A DNA stretch of 8,703 nucleotides from Lentisphaerota bacterium (GCA_022837245.1 JALHHX010000172.1:1-8703), one strand, 5' to 3'; counted from the first letter of the stretch, positions 1 through 6,836 are shown. Numbers and translations are program-made. The notes: generated by a model from the sequence alone, not told the origin.

Positions 1-1901
1 TCAACGTCAATGCCCCGCAATTCCTTTATGCTCGCCAAGCATTCCTTGATCACCGTGAGCGTTTTAAGTCCCAGGAAGTCCATCTTGAGAAGCCCGAGCG
101 ATTCGACGAAATGGCCGTCATACTGCGTCGTCAGAAGCGACTCTCCCTCTGTCGCCATCACTGGTATAGTCTCGCGCAGCGGGTCGCGGCTGATGATGAT
201 GCCGCATGCGTGCACGCCGCTGTTTCTGACCGAACCGCACAGCTCCTCTGCGAGGCGCAGCACTCGCCTCGTTTCATCAGTTCCGTGGTCGCGCTCGTTG
301 CGCAGATCGGGGCTTGCCTCATATGCTTTCTCGAACGTCTTGATGGTCGGGTCCAAGGGAACCATTGAGGCGAGCCGGTTGGCGTCAGGAAGGGGCATTT
401 CTAGTGCGCGCGCCACATCCTTTATGCTGCTACGCGGAGCGAGAAAATTGAAGGTGACTATGTGTCCAACGTGCTCAGAACCGTATTTCTCCGTAACCCA
501 GTCCAGCACTTTCTGGCGCCCGACGTCGTCGAAGTCAACGTCGATATCCGGCATCGAAATGCGGTCTGGATTCAAAAACCGCTCGAAAAGCAACCCGTAC
601 TTCAAGGGATCAACATTGGTGATGCGCAGACAGTAGGCCACCGCGCTTCCCGCCGCTGAGCCGCGCCCAGGCCCCACCACGACGCCCATTTGGCGCGCCG
701 CGGCGATGAAGTCCTGCACGATCAAGAAGTACCCCGGGAAACCCATCTTCTTGATGGTTTCAAGCTCGAAAGTTATGCGCTCCTCGAGCTCCGGCGTAAG
801 CCCCTCAGGCCAGCGTTCCCCCGCGCCCTTGCGCGTGATGTGCGCCAGATAGTCCGATTCGAATTTAATGCGGCGGACTTTTTCGACGCCGCCCGCCGCG
901 TCGCCCCCCAGCCGATTGAAATTCTCGCCGAATTCCTCGCGCAGTTGCGCCTCGGGATACCGGGCCTCCATATCTTCGCTTCTGCCGAATTCCTCGGGTA
1001 TCGGGAACACAGGCATGATCGGCTGCGAGTTTAGCTCGTACTCCTCTACCTTGCCCGCCACCTCGAGCGTGTTGGCAAGCTGCTCGGGGTTGTCGGGGAA
1101 AACCTCCGCCATCTCCTCAGCCGACTTGAACCACTCCTGGCGTGTGTAGCGGAGGCGCTTTTCCTCGGACAATTTGCTCAAAGTATTGACGCACAGCAGA
1201 GTGTCGTGCGCCTCGGCGTCCTCTTCCATGAGGAAATGCACGTCGTTGGTGGCGATCACTTTTATCCCGAGCTTTCGGCCAAGCTCTAGAATTCCCTTGT
1301 TTACCCTGAGTTGCCTTTCGTAAACCTCCTCGTTTATGCGGTTGACGATTGGGACCGGAACCTCGCGTGCGTTTGCATGGTGGAGCATTATCTCCAGATA
1401 GAAATCATCGCCGAAGACTTTCTTGAACCACTGTGCGGACTTTTCGGCTTCGGCGAAGTTGCCGTTCGATATGTGGTTGGGTATTTCGCCCGCAAGACAC
1501 GCCGAAGAAACTATGAGCCCAGCACGGTATTTTTCGAGCAGTAACTTGTCTATTCGCGGCTTGTAGTAGAAGCCGTCGATGTACGCCACTGATGAGAGTT
1601 TGACGAGATTCTTGTAGCCAAGGTGGTTTTTGGCTAGCAATACGAGGTGTTCGCCGGACCGCGTGTTGCGCTCCGTGTGAGGCTCTGTGGCGACGTATGC
1701 CTCCATGCCGAGGATCGGCTTTATTTCGGCCTCGCGGCAGGCGTCATAGAAATCCTTTACGCCGAACATGTTCCCGTGGTCGGTGATCGCGACTGCGGGC
1801 ATTCCTAGGGCCTTGGCACGGGCTACGAGCTTATCGACGCGGCATGCGCCGTCGAGTATTGAATAGCTTGTGTGTAGATGGAGGTGGACAAAATTCTGCA
1901 T
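1..1901 (-). CDS. dnaE: DNA polymerase III alpha subunit, N-terminal 633 codons (runs off left edge)
   Basis: This is the replicative DNA polymerase catalytic subunit. The protein begins MQNFVHLHLHTSYSILDG, a typical PHP domain start, and stays open to the window edge. PHP-type metal ligands are visible: H8, H10, D17, D41-H42, E67, H85, C135, D220 and H222. The polymerase core follows, with GRGSAAGS at residues 412-419 and PDIDVDF at 451-457, which carries palm-domain catalytic aspartates. Family members are about 1,150-1,200 residues, so roughly half is present. The palm motif lies some 50 residues later than in E. coli DnaE, partly because of extra sequence around residues 174-198. The start is the first ATG that gives the canonical PHP N-terminus. 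No clear Shine-Dalgarno precedes it. It lies 35 bases after the stop of the upstream glycosyltransferase and is probably cotranscribed with it. Identification is very secure. Confidence 0.97.
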   Translation of the reverse strand, partial: MQNFVHLHLHTSYSILDGACRVDKLVARAKALGMPAVAITDHGNMFGVKDFYDACREAEIKPILGMEAYVATEPHTERNTRSGEHLVLLAKNHLGYKNLVKLSSVAYIDGFYYKPRIDKLLLEKYRAGLIVSSACLAGEIPNHISNGNFAEAEKSAQWFKKVFGDDFYLEIMLHHANAREVPVPIVNRINEEVYERQLRVNKGILELGRKLGIKVIATNDVHFLMEEDAEAHDTLLCVNTLSKLSEEKRLRYTRQEWFKSAEEMAEVFPDNPEQLANTLEVAGKVEEYELNSQPIMPVFPIPEEFGRSEDMEARYPEAQLREEFGENFNRLGGDAAGGVEKVRRIKFESDYLAHITRKGAGERWPEGLTPELEERITFELETIKKMGFPGYFLIVQDFIAAARQMGVVVGPGRGSAAGSAVAYCLRITNVDPLKYGLLFERFLNPDRISMPDIDVDFDDVGRQKVLDWVTEKYGSEHVGHIVTFNFLAPRSSIKDVARALEMPLPDANRLASMVPLDPTIKTFEKAYEASPDLRNERDHGTDETRRVLRLAEELCGSVRNSGVHACGIIISRDPLRETIPVMATEGESLLTTQYDGHFVESLGLLKMDFLGLKTLTVIKECLASIKELRGIDV

Positions 1902-1936
1902 GGGGAAATAGCGGGTGGTGGGTATGTTACATTGTC

Positions 1937-3218
1937 TCAGGTCATGCCGTTGGCCGCAGGCCTCGGCCAGGTCTCGGGAGGCGGTGAATTGCGGCTGATG
2001 ATTGTCTGCAGAGCCTCGGCTGTTTCCTGTGCCATGCGGGGCATTGAAAAACAGTGCTCCACGCTGCTGCGCGCCGTCCTGCGCAGGGTTGCCTTTTCCT
2101 CGGAGCTCGCCGCCGAGAGCTTGGCGGCTTCCGCCCCCATCTCGTAAACGCTGCCGTAAAGGAACACGGCGTCCGAAAGCCCGGCGATCTCCCGGTTCGC
2201 GCCGGTGTCGGGCAGCAGCACGGGCACGCCGCAGGCAAGCGCCTCCAGCACCGCGGAATCAAAGGAAGGGGGCTGCTCGGGATGGATAAAGACGGCAACG
2301 TCGAGCGATGCGAAAAAAGTGTGCAGCTCAATGTCGTTCCGTGGCAGAGTCTCCACACTGCCACCCGCGTCCGTGACGCGGCGGACGACGCCCTCGTCGT
2401 GCTGCCGGCGGGAGGTGCGCAGCGGCGAGGCTTCGAGGGCCACGCGAATCGCGCGGTCCCCGGCGGTTTCGGGCTGCTTGAGAACCGAGACGGCGATTGC
2501 CGGGCTAATTGCCGATGGCGTTCCGCCTTCACGCACTATAACCCCGATTGCCGCCGACTCGGGAGGCGGCCCTACAGGGATGGTGTCCACGTATATGCCG
2601 GGATGGACCGGACGCGTGGCGGAGGTGGCTATGCCGAGCCTGCGCTGGACGCGTTCAGAATGGAAGTTGCTGACGGGGATGAATCCGTCGGCATCGGACA
2701 CCGCGCTTCGCAGTTTCGTGAGCATTATGATCGCGTCCGGGCCGCGCAGATGCGAAATCTCGTCGAGCTCCGAATTCATCGCGCAAGCGATTGGCACGCG
2801 CAGGGCTTTCTTCATCATCGGTGCCACGCCGAGAAGGAAAGGGGTCGATAGATAAACCACGTCCGGTTTCTTGTGCGAACGGAGCCAGTTGCTGAGGTTT
2901 TCTATTTCCGTCGATAGGGCGCCGTTCCGTCCGTCAAGCGCGTCCTGGACGATCCATCGCGCGCCAGACCCATTCCGGCGCATGACGTGACAACGTGGGC
3001 AGGCTCTGCCGCGCATAGAGCCTGACCGCCCCAATCGGGAGCAGGTCGGCTTCGCCGGACAGAGCCGTCGGCGTATCGTCATTAAGCGGAAAAAGAACAG
3101 GCACGAACAGGACGTCGTGGCCGCACCAGCGTAGCTCGGCGACCAGCGCCTGTTCGCGCAGACTGTTTTTTTCAAAAAAAGGTCCGGCCGGACCAGGGAT
3201 GATGTAGACGATCCGCAT
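1937..3218 (-). pseudogene. GT4-like glycosyltransferase with a frame break near 2960
   Basis: The N-terminus (MRIVYIIPGPAGPFFEKNSL, from ATG 3218) is that of a GT-B-fold glycosyltransferase. That frame ends at a TGA at 2934-2936. The downstream part lies in another frame: WIVQDALDG, then DVVYLSTPFLLGVAP, GFIPVSNFHSERVQ, and a GT4-type donor-binding block around 2190-2265 (SFDSAVLEALACGVPVLLPD). It ends at the TGA at 1937-1939. Joining the frames at the CGCGCGC tract (2958-2964) gives about 426 residues, a normal GT4 length. The first glutamate of the usual E-x7-E motif is a proline here, while the second (LEA) is kept. It starts 24 bases after the ferredoxin stop with no strong ribosome site. 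It could be a decayed gene, a phase-variable gene or a sequence error. Donor and acceptor cannot be read from the sequence. Confidence 0.8.
2958..2964. repeat. CGCGCGC dinucleotide tract at the glycosyltransferase frame break
   Basis: This short alternating CG tract lies exactly where the upstream frame (ending PEWVWRA on the minus strand) must hand over to the downstream frame (WIVQDALDG). Adding one GC unit restores a continuous reading (WRARWIVQD), so loss of one dinucleotide by slippage is the simplest explanation. The location is seen directly; the mechanism is inferred. Confidence 0.55.
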
Positions 3219-3242
3219 GGCTCATGCCGTGGGCGAATCCGC

Positions 3243-3416
3243 TTATTCCGCTGAAATCGCTTCGGTCGGGCAGACTCCCTCGCATGCGCCGCAATCGACG
3301 CAAGCTTCCGGATCGATGACGCATTTATCACCGGCTTTGGTGATAGCCTCGACTGGGCAGGTTTCGACGCATGCCTCGCAGCCGATGCACTTTTCTTTAT
3401 CTATAACGTGTGCCAT
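3243..3416 (-). CDS. Small 2[4Fe-4S] ferredoxin
   Basis: This is a 57-residue soluble electron carrier. Two classical cluster motifs are visible: C10-x2-C13-x2-C16-x3-C20-P and C39-x2-C42-x2-C45-x3-C49-P, which together ligate two [4Fe-4S] clusters by the usual cross-over pattern. The length is typical of clostridial-type bacterial ferredoxins. An extra cysteine, C32, lies between the motifs. The start at 3416 (MAHVIDKEKC) is chosen because AGGAG lies 6 bases upstream and because this N-terminus matches the family; a 17-residue extension upstream in frame is not convincing. It is first in the leftward unit, behind a good promoter, and is followed 24 bases later by the broken glycosyltransferase. 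The redox partner cannot be inferred from the neighbours. It suggests an anaerobic or low-potential metabolism. Confidence 0.95.
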   Translation of the reverse strand: MAHVIDKEKCIGCEACVETCPVEAITKAGDKCVIDPEACVDCGACEGVCPTEAISAE

Positions 3417-3422
3417 GTTGAA

Positions 3423-3427
3423 CTCCT
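3423..3427 (-). promoter_or_regulatory. Ribosome binding site of the ferredoxin
   Basis: AGGAG on the minus strand, 6 bases before ATG 3416. It decides the short 57-residue start over the longer in-frame one at 3467. Confidence 0.8.
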
Positions 3428-3490
3428 GATTGTATGTTGGAACCAGCCGCTGGCCGCCGCCGTCCACTTTGTGTGTTTGTTAAAGGCGGC

Positions 3491-3519
3491 ATTATAACCC
3501 AACCCCTCGCGAAATTCAA
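3491..3519 (-). promoter_or_regulatory. Sigma70-type promoter for ferredoxin-glycosyltransferase-dnaE
   Basis: On the minus strand TTGAAT (3519-3514) is followed by 17 bases and a perfect TATAAT (3496-3491). Transcription would start near 3484, giving a leader of about 68 bases before the ferredoxin ATG. The leader contains a G+C-rich stretch (CCAGCGGCTGG) that could form a small hairpin. Box sequences and spacing are read directly; promoter activity is inferred. Confidence 0.75.
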
Positions 3520-3587
3520 GAAAATCAAGGATGAAATAGATTGGGCTGTCAATTAAGTTTGAAGATGATTTTTCGACCCGGGATATG

Positions 3588-3593
3588 TATAAT
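3588..3593 (+). promoter_or_regulatory. Possible -10 box of the rightward unit
   Basis: A perfect TATAAT ends 8 bases before the ATG at 3602. No good -35 box is visible at 16-18 bases; TTGAAG at 3559-3564 is too far away. If this box is used, the transcript would begin one or two bases before the start codon, that is, leaderless or nearly so. No strong Shine-Dalgarno is present either. It may be a chance match in an A+T-rich stretch. Confidence 0.4.
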
Positions 3594-3601
3594 GACGAGT
3601 T

Positions 3602-4225
3602 ATGCAAGCCAGAGTAATACCCACCGGCGATTATTCCGCCAACTGCACGGTCGTATGGAACGAACCCGGCAAGGCGTTCGTAATTGATACGGGCGCCGAT
3701 GCGGAAGATTTGCTGGAATTTTTACGAGAAAACGGATTGACCCCGGCCGGGTACCTTTTCACGCACGGCCACCTAGACCATATCTCCGCGCTCCCCGAAA
3801 TGCTAGCCTCAATGCCGGCCCCGGTGTATATGCATAAGAAGGATGCACTTTGGGCGTTTTCGAAGATCAATTTCATTCCGGGATACGTCCAGCCGGAGAA
3901 GAAGCCGGAAAACATTGTAGACGATATCATCGACGGGAGCATCATAAAGGCCGGATCGCTTAAGGCCCGGGTCATCACCACGCCGGGCCACACGCCAGGC
4001 GGAGTCTGCTACTTTTTCGATGACGAATCGTTGCTCGTGGCTGGCGACACGCTCTTTAACGGCTCAGTCGGGCGCACGGATCTGCCGGGAGGCGACTGGG
4101 GTCTGCTCGCGGCATCGCTGTCGAAGCTCATGGAGCTTGACGACGATGTCGTCGTTGTGTGCGGTCATGGCCAGAACACCACCATCGGCGCCGAGCGGCG
4201 CGATAACCCGTACATCAACCAGTGA
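3602..4225 (+). CDS. MBL-fold metal hydrolase, glyoxalase II-like (YcbL type)
   Basis: This 207-residue protein has the full metallo-beta-lactamase fold signature: T54-H55-G-H57-L-D59-H60 (first motif), H130 in TPGHTPGG, D149 in AGDTLF, and H189 in VCGHG. These would bind two metal ions, usually zinc or iron, and activate water for hydrolysis of a thioester or similar ester. The length and the lack of a C-terminal helical domain match the short hydroxyacylglutathione-hydrolase-like group (YcbL-type) rather than classical glyoxalase II. The start ATG is the first in frame and gives the standard MQARVIPTGDYSANC N-terminus. It opens the rightward unit, 34 bases before the next reading frame. The substrate cannot be deduced; a housekeeping thioesterase role is plausible. 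Confidence 0.92.
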   Translation: MQARVIPTGDYSANCTVVWNEPGKAFVIDTGADAEDLLEFLRENGLTPAGYLFTHGHLDHISALPEMLASMPAPVYMHKKDALWAFSKINFIPGYVQPEKKPENIVDDIIDGSIIKAGSLKARVITTPGHTPGGVCYFFDDESLLVAGDTLFNGSVGRTDLPGGDWGLLAASLSKLMELDDDVVVVCGHGQNTTIGAERRDNPYINQ

Positions 4226-4259
4226 AACCGTCCTAGGGAAACAACAGCGAGGCACGAGA

Positions 4260-4439
4260 ATGGACACGGCGACAACAAGTATAAAAATAGGCGCGGAAGG
4301 AATCGATGCGACCAAGATCGTCTCGGAAATCCAGGCGGATGTGGCGGAGAAACGCGCCGCCGGAGTTTACGATGAAGCCCGCGTTGCGCGGGCGGAGAAG
4401 AACAATTTGATGACACAATTTGATGACGCTGAAGGATGA
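4260..4439 (+). pseudogene. Short helical protein, N-terminal half of a split 152-residue frame
   Basis: This 59-residue frame begins MDTATTSIKIGAEGIDATKI and continues with KIVSEIQADVAEKRAAGVYD, a charged, probably helical segment. GAGG lies 7 bases before the ATG, so initiation looks real. It ends at TGA 4437-4439, just after a perfect 13-bp tandem duplication (4402-4427). Removing one repeat copy fuses it in frame to the next reading frame through NNLMTLKDDESF. From memory, similar I-D-x-x-K-I-V-x-E-I segments occur at the N-termini of proteins encoded beside or fused to envelope glycosyltransferases; this is not verified. It may also be a genuine small protein with a start overlapping the next. 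I recognise no enzymatic domain. I favour a frame-disrupted gene. Confidence 0.6.
4402..4427. repeat. Perfect 13-bp tandem duplication (ACAATTTGATGAC x2)
   Basis: Copies at 4402-4414 and 4415-4427 are identical and adjacent. Because 13 is not a multiple of three, the extra copy shifts the frame by +1 and sends translation of the 4260 frame to TGA at 4437. With one copy the two flanking frames become a single open frame of about 152 codons. The repeat also supplies in-frame TTG/ATG codons (4420, 4423) at which the downstream half could restart. Confidence 0.95.
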
Positions 4440-4731
4440 CGAAAGTTTCATGCAGCAGTATTTCCTTTGCCTCCGTCAGATTTCTCAGGTTGATATAAAC
4501 GATTTCGAGATTGTCGAGAAGCGCGGTGGTATCGTTGGCGCGGTGCTCGTAAAGGTGAAAAAATGCGTTTGGGGACTGCTCAGATTCTACACGTACCGGA
4601 TGTGGTCGCAGCAGAACCAGATAAACTCTCTGATGCTTGCGGCTCTTGAGACTGTCAATGATCGCCACAAGCGCGAGGTGGATGCGCTGAAGACTCGCAT
4701 CGAAAAGCTTGAGGGCGGCGCCAAGCAATGA
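4423..4731 (+). CDS. Basic amphipathic/coiled-coil protein, C-terminal half of a split frame, likely glycosyltransferase partner
   Basis: If initiated at ATG 4423 this frame gives about 102 residues; ATG 4450 is an alternative (MQQYFLCLRQ), and neither has a strong ribosome site. It contains VDINDFEIVEKRGG, then a basic, aromatic and hydrophobic stretch (VKVKKCVWGLLRFYTYRMW) that could lie on the membrane surface. QQNQINSL and a heptad-like charged helix (HKREVDALKTRIEKLE) follow, suggesting a coiled coil. Its stop overlaps the glycosyltransferase start as ATGA (4728-4731), so translation is probably coupled. As remembered, such modules accompany or are fused to glycan glycosyltransferases, which suggests a membrane scaffold role; this is inference. 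The 13-bp repeat upstream indicates that it was originally continuous with the 4260 frame. Confidence 0.65.
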   Translation: MTLKDDESFMQQYFLCLRQISQVDINDFEIVEKRGGIVGAVLVKVKKCVWGLLRFYTYRMWSQQNQINSLMLAALETVNDRHKREVDALKTRIEKLEGGAKQ

Positions 4732-5900
4732 AGCTCGCGTTCATTTGCCCGAGACTCCACGAACCGGGCACGGTGGGAGGCGCTGAAACTCTCGTCTATA
4801 GCCTTGCGCGTGATGCCGTTGCCATGGGACACGAAGTGGAATTTCTTACCACCTGCGCCAAAAGCCACTACACGTGGGAGAATGAGCTGCCTCAGGGGGC
4901 ATTCGAACGCGATGGTATGACAGTGAGGCGCTTCCCCGTTAACGAGAATCGCGATGTCGGAACTTTTCTGCGCGTGCAGGAGATGATAAGTCGAGGGCAG
5001 GAGTTGACGGACGACGAAGAGGACGCTTGGCTGCGTCAGAGTGTGAACTCCGACACGCTTATCGCGCATCTGCGGGAGAACGGACCTGGATACGCAAGGG
5101 TGATCGCCGGGCCGTACTTGTTTGGTCTTGTCGAGGCGGCGTGCATGGAGGTTCCCGACAAGATGTTGCTTGTGCCGTGTCTGCACGACGAGCCGTTCGC
5201 GCGTGTGCGCCGCATACGCAAGATGTTCGAGGCCGTGCTAGGGTTTTTGTTCAACACGGAACCTGAACAGGCGCTGGCGCACAGGTTGTACAATTTGTGG
5301 CCGAAGACAGAGGCTGTCGTGGCGATGGGAATAGAGCCGTTCGAGGGCGACCCCGATGCGTTCGCTCGCAAGTCGGGCATAACCACTGACTACGTGCTGT
5401 ATAGCGGAAGGCGCGAACCTCTCAAGGGGACGCCCGTGCTAGTGGACTACATGGATTGCTTCAGGGAAAGAACCGGCCGCAAGGTGGACCTTATCATGAC
5501 TGGATCGGGGCAGGTGGACGTGCCGCCGTCGATGAAGGGGCATTTCCACGATTTGGGTTTTGTGTCGGAGCAGGAGAAGAGAGACGTCATGGCCGGCGCC
5601 ATCGCTTTCTGCCACCCCTCGGTGAATGAAAGCCTGAGCATCGTGTTGCTGGAGGCGTGGCTCGCCGGGACGCCCGCTCTTGTCCATGCAAAGGGAGAGG
5701 TCTTGAAATGGCAGTGTGAATCATCGAATGGCGGCCTCTGGTTTGCAAACTATCCGGAATTCGAGGAGATGCTTCTGCTATACCTTGATCAACCGGATCT
5801 GGCGCGCGCCATGGCGGAGAAGGGCAGGGAGTATACAATCGCAAAGTACGCACCGGACGCTGTCAGGAAAAGATTTGCGGCGGCCTTAAAAGATGGCTAG
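4728..5900 (+). CDS. Glycosyltransferase family 4 (GT-B fold)
   Basis: This 390-residue cytoplasmic or membrane-associated glycosyltransferase would transfer a sugar from a nucleotide donor to an envelope glycan or lipid-linked acceptor. The N-terminus MKLAFICPRLHEPGTVGGAE has the GT4 glycine-rich acceptor-side loop (G17-G18-A-E20). The donor half shows SGRREPLKG (226-234), with the basic residues expected to contact the diphosphate, and the E-x7-E block at E301 and E309 (ESLSIVLLEAWLAGTP), typical of retaining GT4 enzymes. The length is normal and the frame intact. Its ATG overlaps the preceding helical protein stop (ATGA), pointing to coupled synthesis and a possible complex. A prenyl synthase follows 34 bases later. 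The specific sugar cannot be told. It is more intact than the minus-strand glycosyltransferase at 1937-3218, which lacks the first E of the motif. Confidence 0.92.
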   Translation: MKLAFICPRLHEPGTVGGAETLVYSLARDAVAMGHEVEFLTTCAKSHYTWENELPQGAFERDGMTVRRFPVNENRDVGTFLRVQEMISRGQELTDDEEDAWLRQSVNSDTLIAHLRENGPGYARVIAGPYLFGLVEAACMEVPDKMLLVPCLHDEPFARVRRIRKMFEAVLGFLFNTEPEQALAHRLYNLWPKTEAVVAMGIEPFEGDPDAFARKSGITTDYVLYSGRREPLKGTPVLVDYMDCFRERTGRKVDLIMTGSGQVDVPPSMKGHFHDLGFVSEQEKRDVMAGAIAFCHPSVNESLSIVLLEAWLAGTPALVHAKGEVLKWQCESSNGGLWFANYPEFEEMLLLYLDQPDLARAMAEKGREYTIAKYAPDAVRKRFAAALKDG

Positions 5901-5920
5901 AATTTGGCCGCATGCCCAAG

Positions 5921-5925
5921 AAGGA
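5921..5925 (+). promoter_or_regulatory. Ribosome binding site of the prenyl synthase
   Basis: AAGGA, 9 bases before ATG 5935. It supports this start over the upstream in-frame ATG at 5893, which has no such site. Confidence 0.6.
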
Positions 5926-5934
5926 ATAGTAAAA

Positions 5935-6813
5935 ATGGATTTTGTTCAGATCGCTGGAAAGTACAGAGGAGTCGTTGAAAAAGAGTTGGCAACACTATTC
6001 ACGCCCGATGGCCTTGTCTCGGACGCCGGAATACCCTCCGATCTTGTTGAGCCGCTTAAATACTCGTTCATGACGGGCGGCAAGCGTTTGCGTCCGGTGC
6101 TCTGCCTCGCGGCGTGCCAAGCCGTGTCCGGACGGTTCGACAATGCTGTGCCTGCGGCGCTTGCCATCGAAGCGCTGCATACTTACACGCTTATCCATGA
6201 CGATTTGCCCTGCATGGACAACGATGTGTTGCGCCGTGGACAACCGACAGTGCACGCGAAGTACGGATATGCCGAAGGCGTGCTAGCTGGCGATGCCCTT
6301 CAGGCTGTCGCATTCGCTCTGGCGCTCAAGACGCCTGCGGACGCGGGCGCGGTGTGCGCGGTGGCAATGGAACTGGCGCGGGCGGCGGGCCCGGCAGGCG
6401 TGATCGGCGGACAGTGGGTCGATGTTTGCTCGAAACCGCCGCATGACAGGGCGCGAATCGAGTACGTGCATGAACACAAAACTTCTGATCTCATACAATG
6501 CGCGCTCGTCATGGGCGCCGCAGCGGGAGGGGCGAGCGAGGCGCAGATCGCCGCGTTCCGCGATTTCGGGAAAAACCTCGGCATTGCATTCCAGATCGTC
6601 GATGACATCTTGGACGCCGATGATCCCGCCAAGGCCGATGAAATGGGCGTAATGCTCATCATGGACAAAGAAGCCGCGCGTCACCTAGCCTCGGAATACT
6701 CCGAAAAAGCGCTTGCCGGGCTTGATGCTTTCGCCACCCCCGATCCAGACAGAACAGAAGCCGTCGAAGTGCTCCGCTCTCTTGTGGAAGGCCAAATTTC
6801 TAGAAAAATCTAG
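5935..6813 (+). CDS. ispA: Polyprenyl (farnesyl/geranylgeranyl) diphosphate synthase
   Basis: This 292-residue trans-prenyltransferase condenses isopentenyl diphosphate with allylic diphosphates. Visible motifs are GGKRLRP (48-54), the first aspartate-rich motif D89-D90-LPCM-D95 followed by R100-R101, K182-T183, and the second aspartate motif DDILD (223-227). The four residues between the paired and last aspartate of the first motif fit bacterial FPP/GGPP-type short-chain enzymes. The start at 5935 is preferred because AAGGA lies 9 bases upstream; ATG 5893, overlapping the glycosyltransferase stop, would add 14 unusual residues. Oddly, the segment after DDILD is short (ADDPAKADEMGVMLIMDK) and lacks the customary G-K...K-(S/T)-T-Y-P loop. 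Its place after a glycosyltransferase fits supply of polyprenyl carrier precursors. Chain length of the product is uncertain. Confidence 0.9.
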   Translation: MDFVQIAGKYRGVVEKELATLFTPDGLVSDAGIPSDLVEPLKYSFMTGGKRLRPVLCLAACQAVSGRFDNAVPAALAIEALHTYTLIHDDLPCMDNDVLRRGQPTVHAKYGYAEGVLAGDALQAVAFALALKTPADAGAVCAVAMELARAAGPAGVIGGQWVDVCSKPPHDRARIEYVHEHKTSDLIQCALVMGAAAGGASEAQIAAFRDFGKNLGIAFQIVDDILDADDPAKADEMGVMLIMDKEAARHLASEYSEKALAGLDAFATPDPDRTEAVEVLRSLVEGQISRKI

Positions 6814-6836
6814 CGCTTCACCTGATCAACCATACT

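Noticed and set aside
10..636. A 208-codon open frame on the plus strand opposite dnaE
   Set aside because: It lies wholly antisense to a clear dnaE coding frame. Its product is a Ser/Arg-rich composition typical of a shadow frame, with no motif or ribosome site.
2054..2851. A 265-codon plus-strand open frame opposite the leftward glycosyltransferase
   Set aside because: The minus strand carries recognisable GT4 motifs. The plus-strand product is low-information, Arg/Gly-rich sequence and is an antisense shadow.
3219..3331. Extension of the glycosyltransferase C-terminal frame upstream to 3331
   Set aside because: Its first part overlaps the ferredoxin gene and reads as arginine- and serine-rich noise. 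The true N-terminus is in the other frame, from 3218.
5893..5934. An earlier ATG for the prenyl synthase, overlapping the glycosyltransferase stop
   Set aside because: It adds 14 residues unlike the family and lacks a ribosome site, whereas ATG 5935 has AAGGA at 9 bases.
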